A stretch of DNA of 64,000 bases from Aquamicrobium sp. (GCF_023954335.1 NZ_JAMLIE010000002.1:310001-374000); one strand, 5' to 3'; shown: positions 14,138 through 22,044, numbered from the stretch's first letter. Notes: generated by a model from the letters alone, not told the origin. Translations and numbers: made by a program.

Positions 14138-16070
14138 GGAGCACCCCCTGTCGAAATGCTTCCGCATCTTGCAGTCCCTGGGGCCGCAAGGCGAGGCCGT
14201 CTGGACGGTCGGGAAGACGATCGACGACAAGGCCGAGCGCCTTGCCTATCTCGTCCGGTCCATCGCGTTCATTCGCGAAAAGGCGATGAAGCCCGACACC
14301 TGGCGGTCGATCCCCGTCGACTTCCAGACCTTCGTCGAGGCGCCGACCTACCTGAACAAGAAGGGAGCCTTGTGGCCGGCGGTCATGCAGCAAGGGCTGG
14401 AGATGAACTCCGGCCGCTATATGGAGACCGTCCTGACGGGCGCGATCGGTGTCGCCAAGACCACGCTCGCCCTCTACACGCAGGCTTACCAGGTTTATCT
14501 GCTCAGCTGCCTGGCCGACCCGCACAAGCTGTTCGATCTCGACAGCTCTTCCGAAATCCTGATCGTCTTCCAGTCAATCAACAAGCACCTGGCCCATGAC
14601 GTCGACTACCGGCGCTTCAGGGACATGATCGAGAACGGGCCGTATTTCCGCAAGAACTACCTGTTCGACACCGGCCTGGAGAGCCAGCTCGTATTCCCCC
14701 GCAATGTGATCGTAAAGCCGGTCGCCGGCCACGATACGGCGGCCATCGGCCAGAACGTCATCGGAGGGATCATCGACGAGGTCAACTTCATGGCTGTCGT
14801 CGAGAATTCCAAGCAGAAGCGCGACGGCGGCACCTACGACCAGGCCGTCCAGAATTACAATTCGATCGCCCGCCGCCGCGAGTCGCGCTTCATGCAGATG
14901 GGCGTGCTCCCCGGCATGCTCTGCCTCGTGTCCTCGCGCAACTACCCCGGCCAGTTCACCGACAAGAAGGAGGAGGAAGCCCGCCGGCAGATCGCCGCGC
15001 AGGGCTTCACCACGATCTTCGTCTACGACAAGCGGCTTTGGGAGCTGCGCCCGGAGCGTTTTTGCGGGGATCGGTTCCGCGTCTTTATTGGCGATGAAAC
15101 CCGCAAGCCTCGCATTCTCGAGCCGGATGAGGCGTTTGATCCCGAGGACGCGCACCTGATCGACCATATCCCTGTCGAGTACCGGAGTTCCTTCGAGAAC
15201 GACATTCTTGCGTCCCTTCGGGACATCGCCGGCAAGGCGACGCTCGCGCTGCACCCTTTCATCCTCAACACCGAGGCGGTGGACGACTGCTTCGGCACGA
15301 CCCTGCCGATCCTCTCGCGCGAGGACTGCGATTTCAAATCGACGAAGATCCAGGTCTATCCGAAGCGGATCGTCAATCCGTTCGAGCCGCGCTTCGCCCA
15401 CATCGACCTGGCGGTGTCGAAGGACAGCGCGGGCGTCACCGTCGGGCATGTTCCCGGCTTCGTGGACATGAACCGCGGCGAGCACGTCGAGGCGCTTCCA
15501 CTCATCCAGTACGACTTCATCCTGGAGGTTCGCCCGCCGCGCGGGGGCGAGATCGAGTTCGAGAACATCCGCAAGCTGCTCTACACGCTCCGCGACAAGA
15601 TCAAGCTGCCGATCAAGTGGGTGACCTTCGACCAGTATCAGTCCAGGGACTCGATGCAGGTTCTGCACAACAACGGTTTCATCGTCGGCTACCAGTCGAT
15701 GGACACCGACACCTACGCCTACGATCTGCTGAAACAGGCTTTCTACGACAAGCGCGTGAGGGCGCCGGAACACCCGAAGGCGCAGAAGGAAGTCATCACG
15801 CTCGAGATCGACAAGGAGAAGAACAAGATCGACCACCCGCCGAACGGCTCGAAGGACGTTTCCGACTCAATGGCCGGCGTGGCGATCGGTCTGACCAACC
15901 GTCGGGAGATCTGGGTGAAGCACAAGGTGCCGCTTCACAAGCGGCCGCAGTTCCAGCGCCCCGAGAAGGCCGGCAAGAACTCGATCGATCGCAAGGAGCA
16001 GCGCGACGAATACTACAACCGCGCCGACCAATTTGGCCGGGAGGTGAACGATGTCAGGCAGGCGGTATAG
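14109..16070 (+). CDS. Large terminase subunit
   Basis: A 653-residue packaging motor. The Walker A-like TGAIGVAKTT lies around residues 109-118, Walker B VIGGIIDEVNF around 217-227, and a C-terminal RNase H-like nuclease has HIDLAVSKDSAGV (about 430), VTFDQYQSRD (about 505) and KDVSDSMAG (about 582). These are the ATPase and nuclease parts expected for TerL. ATG 14109 and ATG 14130 are both possible starts; neither has a strong Shine-Dalgarno, and both overlap the upstream gene. The portal gene is 10 kb away rather than next door, an unusual arrangement. Confidence 0.9.
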   Translation: MKPSAPKMHREHPLSKCFRILQSLGPQGEAVWTVGKTIDDKAERLAYLVRSIAFIREKAMKPDTWRSIPVDFQTFVEAPTYLNKKGALWPAVMQQGLEMNSGRYMETVLTGAIGVAKTTLALYTQAYQVYLLSCLADPHKLFDLDSSSEILIVFQSINKHLAHDVDYRRFRDMIENGPYFRKNYLFDTGLESQLVFPRNVIVKPVAGHDTAAIGQNVIGGIIDEVNFMAVVENSKQKRDGGTYDQAVQNYNSIARRRESRFMQMGVLPGMLCLVSSRNYPGQFTDKKEEEARRQIAAQGFTTIFVYDKRLWELRPERFCGDRFRVFIGDETRKPRILEPDEAFDPEDAHLIDHIPVEYRSSFENDILASLRDIAGKATLALHPFILNTEAVDDCFGTTLPILSREDCDFKSTKIQVYPKRIVNPFEPRFAHIDLAVSKDSAGVTVGHVPGFVDMNRGEHVEALPLIQYDFILEVRPPRGGEIEFENIRKLLYTLRDKIKLPIKWVTFDQYQSRDSMQVLHNNGFIVGYQSMDTDTYAYDLLKQAFYDKRVRAPEHPKAQKEVITLEIDKEKNKIDHPPNGSKDVSDSMAGVAIGLTNRREIWVKHKVPLHKRPQFQRPEKAGKNSIDRKEQRDEYYNRADQFGREVNDVRQAV

Positions 16071-16392
16071 CCTCTGGTCGGACACGAACCTCCAGGGGTT
16101 CGCACACGACCTCCAGGCCCAGAGCATTCCCTTCACCGTCGACGGCAGCACCGTCGCGCTGGAGGGAGACCACGAAATTGACGACCTCGCATCGATGTGG
16201 GGCGCAACACCGGAGCACGACGATGGAAACGGCGGTACTGGACGTCAAAACGAGGGACCGGTTGGTGGTCGAACAGATGGTGCCGGCGCACATGCTGTTT
16301 CTCATGCTGGAACAGTGCCAAAATATCGGCTTCGAGGTGCGTTCGGACGTTTTGCATCATCTGAACCTCGCGGTGGCGGCTCCTCTGGCTAA
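16051..16392 (+). CDS. Small hypothetical protein overlapping the next gene
   Basis: Begins 20 bases before the terminase stop (ATG 16051, GGGAGGTGAACG upstream). The first ~58 residues look like real protein (SLWSDTNLQGFAHDLQAQS, then IPFTVDGSTVALEGDHEIDDLASMWG). After about 16223 the frame becomes a Gly/Arg-rich shadow of the next gene. Either it is a true gene with a 170-bp overlap, or a frameshift or deletion has fused its tail onto the neighbour. Function not recognised. Confidence 0.5.
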   Translation: MSGRRYSLWSDTNLQGFAHDLQAQSIPFTVDGSTVALEGDHEIDDLASMWGATPEHDDGNGGTGRQNEGPVGGRTDGAGAHAVSHAGTVPKYRLRGAFGRFASSEPRGGGSSG

Positions 16393-16714
16393 GTTCGACG
16401 AGCTGTCTGTCTCACGGCTGGCGAAGCGCACGGACGACGTGGCGCGCGCCCTCCTGCATGACCTTTCGCCCGACGATCCCCGCGAGGGGCTCTATGTCTG
16501 CGCCATGCTGGTCCTGCGCCTCGTCGACGAGGGGAAATGGAAGGACGCGAAGAACCAGGCCGTGCTGGTGTCGATGCTTCTGGTGGACGACGTGCGCGAC
16601 GAGGTGCGCGGGCGCGCGGATACCGGGCCTGTCTGGGTTGCCCAGGAGAAGCGATGGCACGACGCAGCCGGCGGGCTCATGATACGGGCTATGCTGCAAG
16701 GGCTCTATGTCTAA
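16223..16714 (+). CDS. Hypothetical helical protein
   Basis: A 163-residue protein, mostly helical, with regularly spaced hydrophobic residues (VVEQMVPAHMLFLMLEQCQNIGF near residues 15-38; GLYVCAMLVLRLVDEGKWKDA near 88-108). No known motif was recognised. It starts at ATG 16223 inside the previous frame. It closes the terminase operon and is followed by a 178-bp gap with an operator and promoter. Confidence 0.6.
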   Translation: METAVLDVKTRDRLVVEQMVPAHMLFLMLEQCQNIGFEVRSDVLHHLNLAVAAPLAKFDELSVSRLAKRTDDVARALLHDLSPDDPREGLYVCAMLVLRLVDEGKWKDAKNQAVLVSMLLVDDVRDEVRGRADTGPVWVAQEKRWHDAAGGLMIRAMLQGLYV

Positions 16715-16810
16715 CTGATCACACCAGCGCCGCAAGCTATGGCACCTTCCCACGCGGGCAACGCGCAACGCGATAAGGGACATGGCGGAGATTGAGCAGG
16801 CGCCATATTT

Positions 16811-16824
16811 TGCAATCAATTGCA
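16811..16824 (+). promoter_or_regulatory. TGCAATCAATTGCA operator-like site
   Basis: Perfect copy within an extended TTTTGCAATCAATTGCAAAA palindrome, 7 bp upstream of the -35-like TTGATC of the dikinase promoter. Confidence 0.85.
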
Positions 16825-16831
16825 AAATATC

Positions 16832-16859
16832 TTGATCCGGTACGACCTTCATCTAAAGT
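16832..16859 (+). promoter_or_regulatory. Putative promoter TTGATC-N16-TAAAGT
   Basis: -35-like TTGATC (16832-16837) and -10-like TAAAGT (16854-16859), 34 bp before the dikinase GTG, with a strong AAGGAGGG site in between. Confidence 0.5.
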
Positions 16860-16892
16860 CAGCTCACCACCAAACACCAAGGAGGGTAGCAG

Positions 16893-18902
16893 GTGAAGGA
16901 CCAGATTTTCCGCTTCTCGGGCGCGCTCTGCGACTGGCAGGACAAGGACCAGAAGAAGGCGAAGGCAATCCTCGGCGGCAAGGGCGCTGGTCTGGTCATG
17001 ATGGCCCAGGCCGGCATGCCTGTGCCCCCCGGCTTCACGATCACCACGACCGTCTGCAACGAGCTTGCCGCCATGAAGGAGAAGAAGCTCGATCTTGCCT
17101 ATGGCGATGCGATGACGCTGCTTATGGCCGAGGTGGACGTCAACGACGCATGGCTGGCCGGTGAGTTCGGCTACGCGCCGCTCGTCTCGGTTCGCTCCGG
17201 CGCCCCGCTTTCGATGCCCGGCATGATGGACACGATCCTGAATGTAGGGCTGACGTCCGAAACCGTATTCGAATGGGAGGATCGTCTCGGCCAACGCGCT
17301 GCCTGGGACAGCTACCGCCGCCTGATCCAGATGCTGGGCAGCACCGCCTATGGCGTCCCCATGAAGCGCTTCGACAACGCCCTCACGACGATGAAGAAGC
17401 ATCTTGGCGTTGAACAGGACACCGACCTGGGCGTGGTCGACCTGCAGGCGCTGGTTGATCAGTATTTGACGATCTTCTTTGATGAGAAGGGCGTCGAGTT
17501 CCCGCAGACCCGCAAGGAGCAACTGACGGCCGCCGTCAAAGCCGTCTTCAACAGCTGGATGAATCCGCGGGCGATCGAATACCGAAAGCTGAACAATATC
17601 GACGCCTCGATGGGGACCGCGGTGAACGTCCAGGCGATGGTGTTCGGCAACATGAACGACAAGTCGGGGACCGGCGTTCTGTTCACCCGCAACCCTTCGA
17701 CCGGCGAAGCCGGCATGTTCGGGGAGTTTCTGGTCAACGCCCAGGGCGAGGATGTGGTGGCCGGTATTCGTACACCGCAGCCGGTCCATACGATGGGTCA
17801 GGTCCAGTCGGAGGTTTGGGACAGCATCTACAGCCAATTGCTGGGCATGTGCGCCAAGCTCGAGACCGCCTACAAGGACATGGTCGACATAGAATTCACG
17901 GTGCAGGACGGAGAGCTGTTCATCCTCCAGAGCCGCACGGGCAAGCGCTCGGCCGCCGCCGCCTTCCAGATCGCGGTCGACCTCGTGAACGATGCCGTGA
18001 TCGACGCCGAAACCGCGCTGTCGCGTCTCACCGAAGACCAGTATCGCGTGGTCAAGCGGCCGATCATCGACCCGAAGTTCGACGCCAAGCCCGACTTCGT
18101 GGGCTTGCCAGCCTGCCCCGGCGTCGCGACCGGCAAGCCCGTGTTCAGCTCGTCGGATGCAGTCAATTGCACTGAGCCGTGCATTCTGGTGACCCACGAG
18201 ACGACGCCCGACGACATCGCCGGGATGAACGCCGCTGCCGGCATCCTGACTCAGACCGGAGGCGCCACAAGCCACGCGGCCGTCGTTGCCCGCGCGATGG
18301 ACAAGTCGTGCGTCGTCGGTTGCACGGACCTCGACTGGTCGATGGTGAAGGCGGCAAAGCGGATCACGATCGACGGCGCGACCGGGCAAGTCTGGGTCGA
18401 GACGGAAGTCCCCGTCGTCGACAGCTCGCAACTGCCCGCCGTGAAGACGGTCGGTGAGTGGTGCATGATGAAAGTCGACGCCATCCCCGGAGTCCCGGTC
18501 GACGACGATCAGGTCGGCGGTGAGCATCAGTGCATCCAGGTCGCGTATTGGTGGGGGCACGATGAACTGATCGATGTGCTGGTCTCTGATCTCAAGGACC
18601 AGGCGGTGCGCGAGTTCACGATCCTCGATCTCCGCTCGCCGCTGGAGCTGATGCAGCCGGAGGACGCCGATCTGGTGAACGCCTTCGGCGTAAATCCGTA
18701 TGCCGACGATTTCGACACCGCCTTGAAGCAGGCGCTCTTTGCAGCCGGCGGCGAGTTGAAGGGGCTTCGGGTCAAGGGCCTCACGGGCGCCGATACCGCC
18801 GTATTCAATTCGCTCGGATTTGTCGTGCTCGGATCAGATGCCGCGCCTGCTGTCTGCCCCGTGGACTATGCCGTCTTCTCGACGCTCTCGCAGGCGTCAT
18901 AA
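16893..18902 (+). CDS. PPDK-like phosphotransferase lacking the PEP/pyruvate barrel
   Basis: A 669-residue protein related to pyruvate phosphate dikinase. The ATP-grasp part is clear: GGKGAGLVMMAQAGMPVPPG (residues 28-47), VSVRSGAPLSMPGMMDTIL (99-117), VLFTRNPSTGE (near 264) and GELFILQSRTGKR (about 340-352). The swivelling phosphohistidine domain follows, with TGGATSHAAVVARA; the phosphorylated His is about residue 461. Full-length PPDK (about 870 residues) then has a TIM barrel for PEP/pyruvate. Here the last ~170 residues are unrelated (starting near HQCIQVAYWWGHDEL). The protein could autophosphorylate from ATP and pass the phosphate to a new acceptor. GTG 16893 follows CAAGGAGGGTAGCAG. 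An operator-like site lies inside the gene (18158). Confidence 0.85.
   Translation: MKDQIFRFSGALCDWQDKDQKKAKAILGGKGAGLVMMAQAGMPVPPGFTITTTVCNELAAMKEKKLDLAYGDAMTLLMAEVDVNDAWLAGEFGYAPLVSVRSGAPLSMPGMMDTILNVGLTSETVFEWEDRLGQRAAWDSYRRLIQMLGSTAYGVPMKRFDNALTTMKKHLGVEQDTDLGVVDLQALVDQYLTIFFDEKGVEFPQTRKEQLTAAVKAVFNSWMNPRAIEYRKLNNIDASMGTAVNVQAMVFGNMNDKSGTGVLFTRNPSTGEAGMFGEFLVNAQGEDVVAGIRTPQPVHTMGQVQSEVWDSIYSQLLGMCAKLETAYKDMVDIEFTVQDGELFILQSRTGKRSAAAAFQIAVDLVNDAVIDAETALSRLTEDQYRVVKRPIIDPKFDAKPDFVGLPACPGVATGKPVFSSSDAVNCTEPCILVTHETTPDDIAGMNAAAGILTQTGGATSHAAVVARAMDKSCVVGCTDLDWSMVKAAKRITIDGATGQVWVETEVPVVDSSQLPAVKTVGEWCMMKVDAIPGVPVDDDQVGGEHQCIQVAYWWGHDELIDVLVSDLKDQAVREFTILDLRSPLELMQPEDADLVNAFGVNPYADDFDTALKQALFAAGGELKGLRVKGLTGADTAVFNSLGFVVLGSDAAPAVCPVDYAVFSTLSQAS
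18158..18171 (+). promoter_or_regulatory. TGCAGTCAATTGCA operator-like site inside the dikinase gene
   Basis: One change in the left arm; encodes AVNCT in frame, in the linker before the phosphohistidine domain. Confidence 0.6.
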
Positions 18903-18906
18903 TGTT

Positions 18907-18920
18907 TGCAATCAATTGCA
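18907..18920 (+). promoter_or_regulatory. TGCAATCAATTGCA operator-like site
   Basis: Perfect copy filling the 35-bp gap between the dikinase stop and the CsrA-like ATG. It is too close to the start for a promoter downstream of it, so binding may act as a roadblock or on a promoter inside the dikinase gene. Confidence 0.8.
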
Positions 18921-18937
18921 AAAATGGAGTAAGCGAC

Positions 18938-19216
18938 ATGGCGTTGGTCCTGAGCCTGAAAAGCGGCGACGACGTCTTCATCGGAGGTCAGTGCTTCTCG
19001 GTCGGCAAGATCGATACCGAGAATGACTTTTCTCTGATCGGCCCCGGCGGGAAGATCCATCGCATCACGGACGCGGAGTCCGAGGAGGTGATGGCCGAGG
19101 TCTACATCTCGGCGGGCTCCAATCCCCCAATCGGGACCGTCAGGGTCGCCATCGAAGCTCCCAAGGATGTCCTGATCCTGCGGGGCGAGCGCGGCAGACC
19201 GGCGGGAGCCTATTGA
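18938..19216 (+). CDS. CsrA-like RNA-binding protein with an internal insertion
   Basis: A 92-residue protein whose two ends match CsrA/RsmA, the small RNA-binding translational regulators: LVLSLKSGDDVFIGGQ at residues 3-18 (consensus LILTRKVGESI-IGD) and VRVAIEAPKDVLILRGE at about 69-85 (consensus VRIGI-APKDV-VHREE). The middle ~40 residues (around LIGPGGKIHRITDAESEEVM) are an insertion not present in normal ~60-residue CsrA. CsrA binds GGA motifs at ribosome sites; GGAGG-rich leaders are frequent in this phage. ATG 18938 has GGAGTAAGCGAC upstream. The next gene overlaps its stop (TGATG). Confidence 0.65.
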   Translation: MALVLSLKSGDDVFIGGQCFSVGKIDTENDFSLIGPGGKIHRITDAESEEVMAEVYISAGSNPPIGTVRVAIEAPKDVLILRGERGRPAGAY

Positions 19217-19440
19217 TGACGAGAATCTTCAAGACCGCGCCGGAAGCTGTTGCCCGTGGGCGGGACGCGGGCATCTACGGCGATACGGAGAAGCGCCTGC
19301 AGCGCATGGCCGCCCGGTCGGCCCCGGTCACCAGCCCGCACGGCAACCGCAGATACCAAGGGTATGTCCTTCGCATCGAGGGAGACCTGATCACGGATGT
19401 GTGCCGCCTGACTGACCAGGCGGGCGGATCAGCAGCATAG
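19216..19440 (+). CDS. Small hypothetical protein
   Basis: A 74-residue basic protein starting at ATG 19216, overlapping the CsrA-like stop by one base. Residues near 40-55 (SPHGNRRYQGYVLRIEGD) suggest a short beta-rich part; the rest is Arg-rich and helical. No family recognised. Co-translated with the CsrA-like gene, it may work with it. Confidence 0.55.
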   Translation: MTRIFKTAPEAVARGRDAGIYGDTEKRLQRMAARSAPVTSPHGNRRYQGYVLRIEGDLITDVCRLTDQAGGSAA

Positions 19441-19461
19441 AAACTGACCAAGGAGGGTCAC

Positions 19462-19977
19462 ATGAACATGAATGCCCGCAATGTCCCATCGGGGGCCAAC
19501 GGCATCCTGCCGATCACGCTGGGCGCCAGGCACGCCTGGATGAAGTTCGAGCTGGTGGGCGGTCCTTTCGATCGCTATCCGACGGTCAAGGGGGTGAATT
19601 TCGGCGTGTGCGTTCGCGCCGAGCGCGTCCCGGCCAGAGGCGTTGCCGTCCACCTGCCGATCCACGACTTCGCGGTGCCCCAGGACGACGGTCAGGTCCG
19701 GTATGCCCTCAAGGACACGCTCGAAGCCGCGCTCGCCGGCAAGAGCGTCTATGTCGGCTGCGCCGGCGGCTGGGGGCGCACCGGCCTGTTCCTCGCCCTG
19801 ATCGCCAAGACGGCCGGCGTCGAGGACCCGATCGACTATGTTCGGAGGAGCTACACGCCGCGCGCCGTCGAGACGAAGGAGCAGGAAGCCTACGTCGAGG
19901 ATTTCGATGTCGCTGAGCTGCGGAAGTGGATGGTTCGGGCGGCGTGGAGGGCTCGCTTCCGCCGACTGCTCGGCTAA
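19462..19977 (+). CDS. Protein-tyrosine/dual-specificity phosphatase-like protein 1
   Basis: A 171-residue protein with a CX5R phosphatase loop, CAGGWGRTG, around residues 102-110, preceded by a strand (KSVYVGC) and followed by a helix (LFLALIAKTAG). The general-acid loop is likely the HDFAVPQDDG segment near residues 71-80. Upstream, GPFDRYPTVKGVNFGVCV matches the early beta-strands of cysteine phosphatases. The signature differs from the usual HC-x-x-G-x-x-R-[ST] by having Gly before Cys. ATG 19462 follows CCAAGGAGGGTCAC. The substrate (protein, nucleotide or phosphosugar) is not known. Confidence 0.75.
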   Translation: MNMNARNVPSGANGILPITLGARHAWMKFELVGGPFDRYPTVKGVNFGVCVRAERVPARGVAVHLPIHDFAVPQDDGQVRYALKDTLEAALAGKSVYVGCAGGWGRTGLFLALIAKTAGVEDPIDYVRRSYTPRAVETKEQEAYVEDFDVAELRKWMVRAAWRARFRRLLG

Positions 19978-19987
19978 GAAAATTTCC

Positions 19988-20001
19988 TGCAATCAATTGC
20001 A
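19988..20001 (+). promoter_or_regulatory. TGCAATCAATTGCA operator-like site
   Basis: Perfect copy 10 bp after the phosphatase-like stop and about 20 bp upstream of a TTGATC -35-like box. Confidence 0.8.
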
Positions 20002-20020
20002 TTAAATGGACGACAACCCA

Positions 20021-20048
20021 TTGATCTCGCTGGTCATTCCCTCAAAGT
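20021..20048 (+). promoter_or_regulatory. Putative promoter TTGATC-N16-CAAAGT
   Basis: TTGATC (20021-20026) and CAAAGT (20043-20048); the same layout as the dikinase promoter (TTGATC-N16-TAAAGT), each followed by a CCAAGGAGGGTAGCAG leader. Confidence 0.45.
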
Positions 20049-20081
20049 TCAAATGTAAGCCATGACCAAGGAGGGTAGCAG

Positions 20082-21194
20082 ATGGCTCTCGTCGATCCCC
20101 AGAACACGTTGGCCTATCACCAGTCTCGGGTCCTGACATCCTATCGAGACATGTCGAATGTGCCTGTGCATCTGGTGTCCGCCGCCCTCAAGCAGTTCAA
20201 GTCGAAGGACAAGAACCCCGGCACGGTGCCGGAGGCGGAAGCGCTGTGGTTCTACGGCCTCAATCACGGCATGGCGCTGATTGCGGCGCAGTACGATCCG
20301 CTGCAGCCGCTCGACGAATGGGACCTTGCCTGGGTCAAGGACTATCATGGCCGGCTGATCGAGAAGTCGCTCCGCGCGTTCTACTACCTGCTGCTGATCT
20401 GCACGAGGGAAGCCCGTCACAACAAGTCATTGGCGAATGACGTCGTGCAGATGACGGAGAAGTTCGGCAAGGAGACCGCGCAGTGGTTCAAGATGTCCGG
20501 AGGCGAAGGATCGATCCACGAGAAGCTGCTGAACAAGCCGCCGCAGACCACGATCGGCAACTTTGTCGAGTGCGTCCGCTGGCAGTTCTATAACTCGAAG
20601 TGGAACTCCAGCTACGGCGGCAAGAAATGGGGACAGGTGACCGACTGTCTCTGCCGCTTCGTGAAGGGCGAATTCAGCGCCGAGATGATGCTCGATACCG
20701 TCTGGACGTTGAGCCACAACAACGGCCCCATATTCAACAAGTCGCATTTCTACGGGATGTACACGCACACCCTTCTCCGCATCCTCGATGTCCAGCGTTC
20801 CGGCCAGATACCGGAGGCGGTGCTTGCCGACCCGCAGATCAGCAAATTTGCCGATGCGGCGATGGCCTCGAAATTCAAGGACCTGAAAAGCCGGTTTCCC
20901 GGCGCCATTGGCGACTATGTCGACTGGTTCGTCGTCGAGGCGCTGGGCTCGGTCCACAAGTATCCAGCCGAGAAAGCCCAACAGGTCCAGGAGCACGGCA
21001 TGTCCGTGAAGGCGAGCGAGGCCGAGAAGAATGCCGCGGCGCTCGCCCAGGCGAAGAAGGAAGCCGAGGCTGCGGCCAAGAAGGCAGCCAAGGAGCAGGC
21101 GGCGAAGGAAAAGGCCGAGTTCGAGAAGAACTGGTTCGTGGTCATGCCCGACGTCCAGGTGAAGAAGATCGAGATGATCCGCGAGGCGGCCTGA
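20082..21194 (+). CDS. Hypothetical protein with Ala/Lys-rich coiled C-terminus
   Basis: A 370-residue protein. Residues 1-290 are a helical globular region with conserved-looking aromatic/His segments (YGLNHGMALIAAQYDP near 58-74; HNNGPIFNKSHFYGMYTHTLLRI near 212-234). Residues ~300-345 are a charged Ala/Lys/Glu coiled coil, followed by a short end (NWFVVMPDVQVKK). No known family recognised. ATG 20082 follows CCAAGGAGGGTAGCAG. It lies between two CX5R phosphatase-like genes and may share their function. Confidence 0.65.
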   Translation: MALVDPQNTLAYHQSRVLTSYRDMSNVPVHLVSAALKQFKSKDKNPGTVPEAEALWFYGLNHGMALIAAQYDPLQPLDEWDLAWVKDYHGRLIEKSLRAFYYLLLICTREARHNKSLANDVVQMTEKFGKETAQWFKMSGGEGSIHEKLLNKPPQTTIGNFVECVRWQFYNSKWNSSYGGKKWGQVTDCLCRFVKGEFSAEMMLDTVWTLSHNNGPIFNKSHFYGMYTHTLLRILDVQRSGQIPEAVLADPQISKFADAAMASKFKDLKSRFPGAIGDYVDWFVVEALGSVHKYPAEKAQQVQEHGMSVKASEAEKNAAALAQAKKEAEAAAKKAAKEQAAKEKAEFEKNWFVVMPDVQVKKIEMIREAA

Positions 21195-21232
21195 CGGCGG
21201 CCACCAAACGAACGAAGGCCAAGGAGGGCCGG

Positions 21233-21958
21233 ATGTCCAAGAGAAAGAACATCGACGACTTGCTCAGCAATGACCGGTCGGTGGCGCGCGCTGCCCGGAG
21301 CTATACCGACAGCCTGTTCGACGACGGCTGGAAGGGCGGCAAGTCGGGGGGCTACGCCGGCAACACCCACCGCTGCTACACCAAGCATCCGCCGCTCAAG
21401 CTGCCGGGCACGGATCTGGTGATCTACGGAGGCTCCTGCTCGGACCCTGTGATCCTCGACGCCGACGTCTATATCGGCTTCGATCATTCGATGCGGTGGA
21501 CCGAGCGCCACTACCCCTGGAAAAAGGGGGAAGAGGTCTACTTCCGCATCCAGGACATGGGTGTTCCGTCCAAGCCGGAGGAGTTCAAGAAGCTGGTGGC
21601 CTGGACACGCGCGCAGCTCGAGGCTGGCCGCAAGGTACATTGCGGCTGCATCGGCGGCCACGGCCGCACCGGCACGTTCCTCGCCGCGCTCGTCTCGACC
21701 TACGGGGTTGATGACGCCATCACCTACGTTCGCGAGAACTACTGCCAGAAGGCTGTGGAGTCAGGCGGCCAGATCAACTTCCTGCACGAGCATTTCGGGG
21801 TGAAGAAGGTCAGCGGGTCGAAGCAAGGCGCCGGCAAGCCCGGCAAGGGCGGCGTTGTCCCCTACGGCAAGCCCGGCGGCTCCGACAGGAGCGGGTCGAA
21901 AAAGGCCAGCGTAAAGACCTACGGCTACCTGAAAGGAGCTGGCTCGATCTGGGAATAA
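21233..21958 (+). CDS. Protein-tyrosine/dual-specificity phosphatase-like protein 2
   Basis: A 241-residue protein with the CX5R loop HCGCIGGHGRTGTF around residues 134-147, preceded by KLVAWTRAQLEAGRKV and followed by LAALVSTYG. A likely acid-loop aspartate is in RIQDMGVPSKP near residues 104-114. The C-terminal ~60 residues are a Gly/Lys/Ser-rich, positively charged tail that may bind nucleic acid or membranes. It shares the unusual C-x-GG-x-G-R-T loop with the product of 19462. ATG 21233 follows CCAAGGAGGGCCGG. Confidence 0.78.
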   Translation: MSKRKNIDDLLSNDRSVARAARSYTDSLFDDGWKGGKSGGYAGNTHRCYTKHPPLKLPGTDLVIYGGSCSDPVILDADVYIGFDHSMRWTERHYPWKKGEEVYFRIQDMGVPSKPEEFKKLVAWTRAQLEAGRKVHCGCIGGHGRTGTFLAALVSTYGVDDAITYVRENYCQKAVESGGQINFLHEHFGVKKVSGSKQGAGKPGKGGVVPYGKPGGSDRSGSKKASVKTYGYLKGAGSIWE

Positions 21959-21959
21959 C

Positions 21960-21973
21960 TGCAATTGATTGCA
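21960..21973 (-). promoter_or_regulatory. TGCAATTGATTGCA operator-like site
   Basis: Perfect reverse-orientation copy 1 bp after the phosphatase-like stop and 7 bp upstream of a -35-like TTGCAC. Confidence 0.8.
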
Positions 21974-21980
21974 AAATTTA

Positions 21981-22008
21981 TTGCACCCGCAGACCTCTCA
22001 AGTAGAAT
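21981..22008 (+). promoter_or_regulatory. Putative promoter TTGCAC-N16-TAGAAT
   Basis: -35-like TTGCAC (21981-21986), 16-bp spacer, -10-like TAGAAT (22003-22008), then a strong AAGGAGG before GTG 22045. Confidence 0.5.
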
Positions 22009-22044
22009 GAAGATCACGGGCTATCCGAAACAAGGAGGTTAGCG

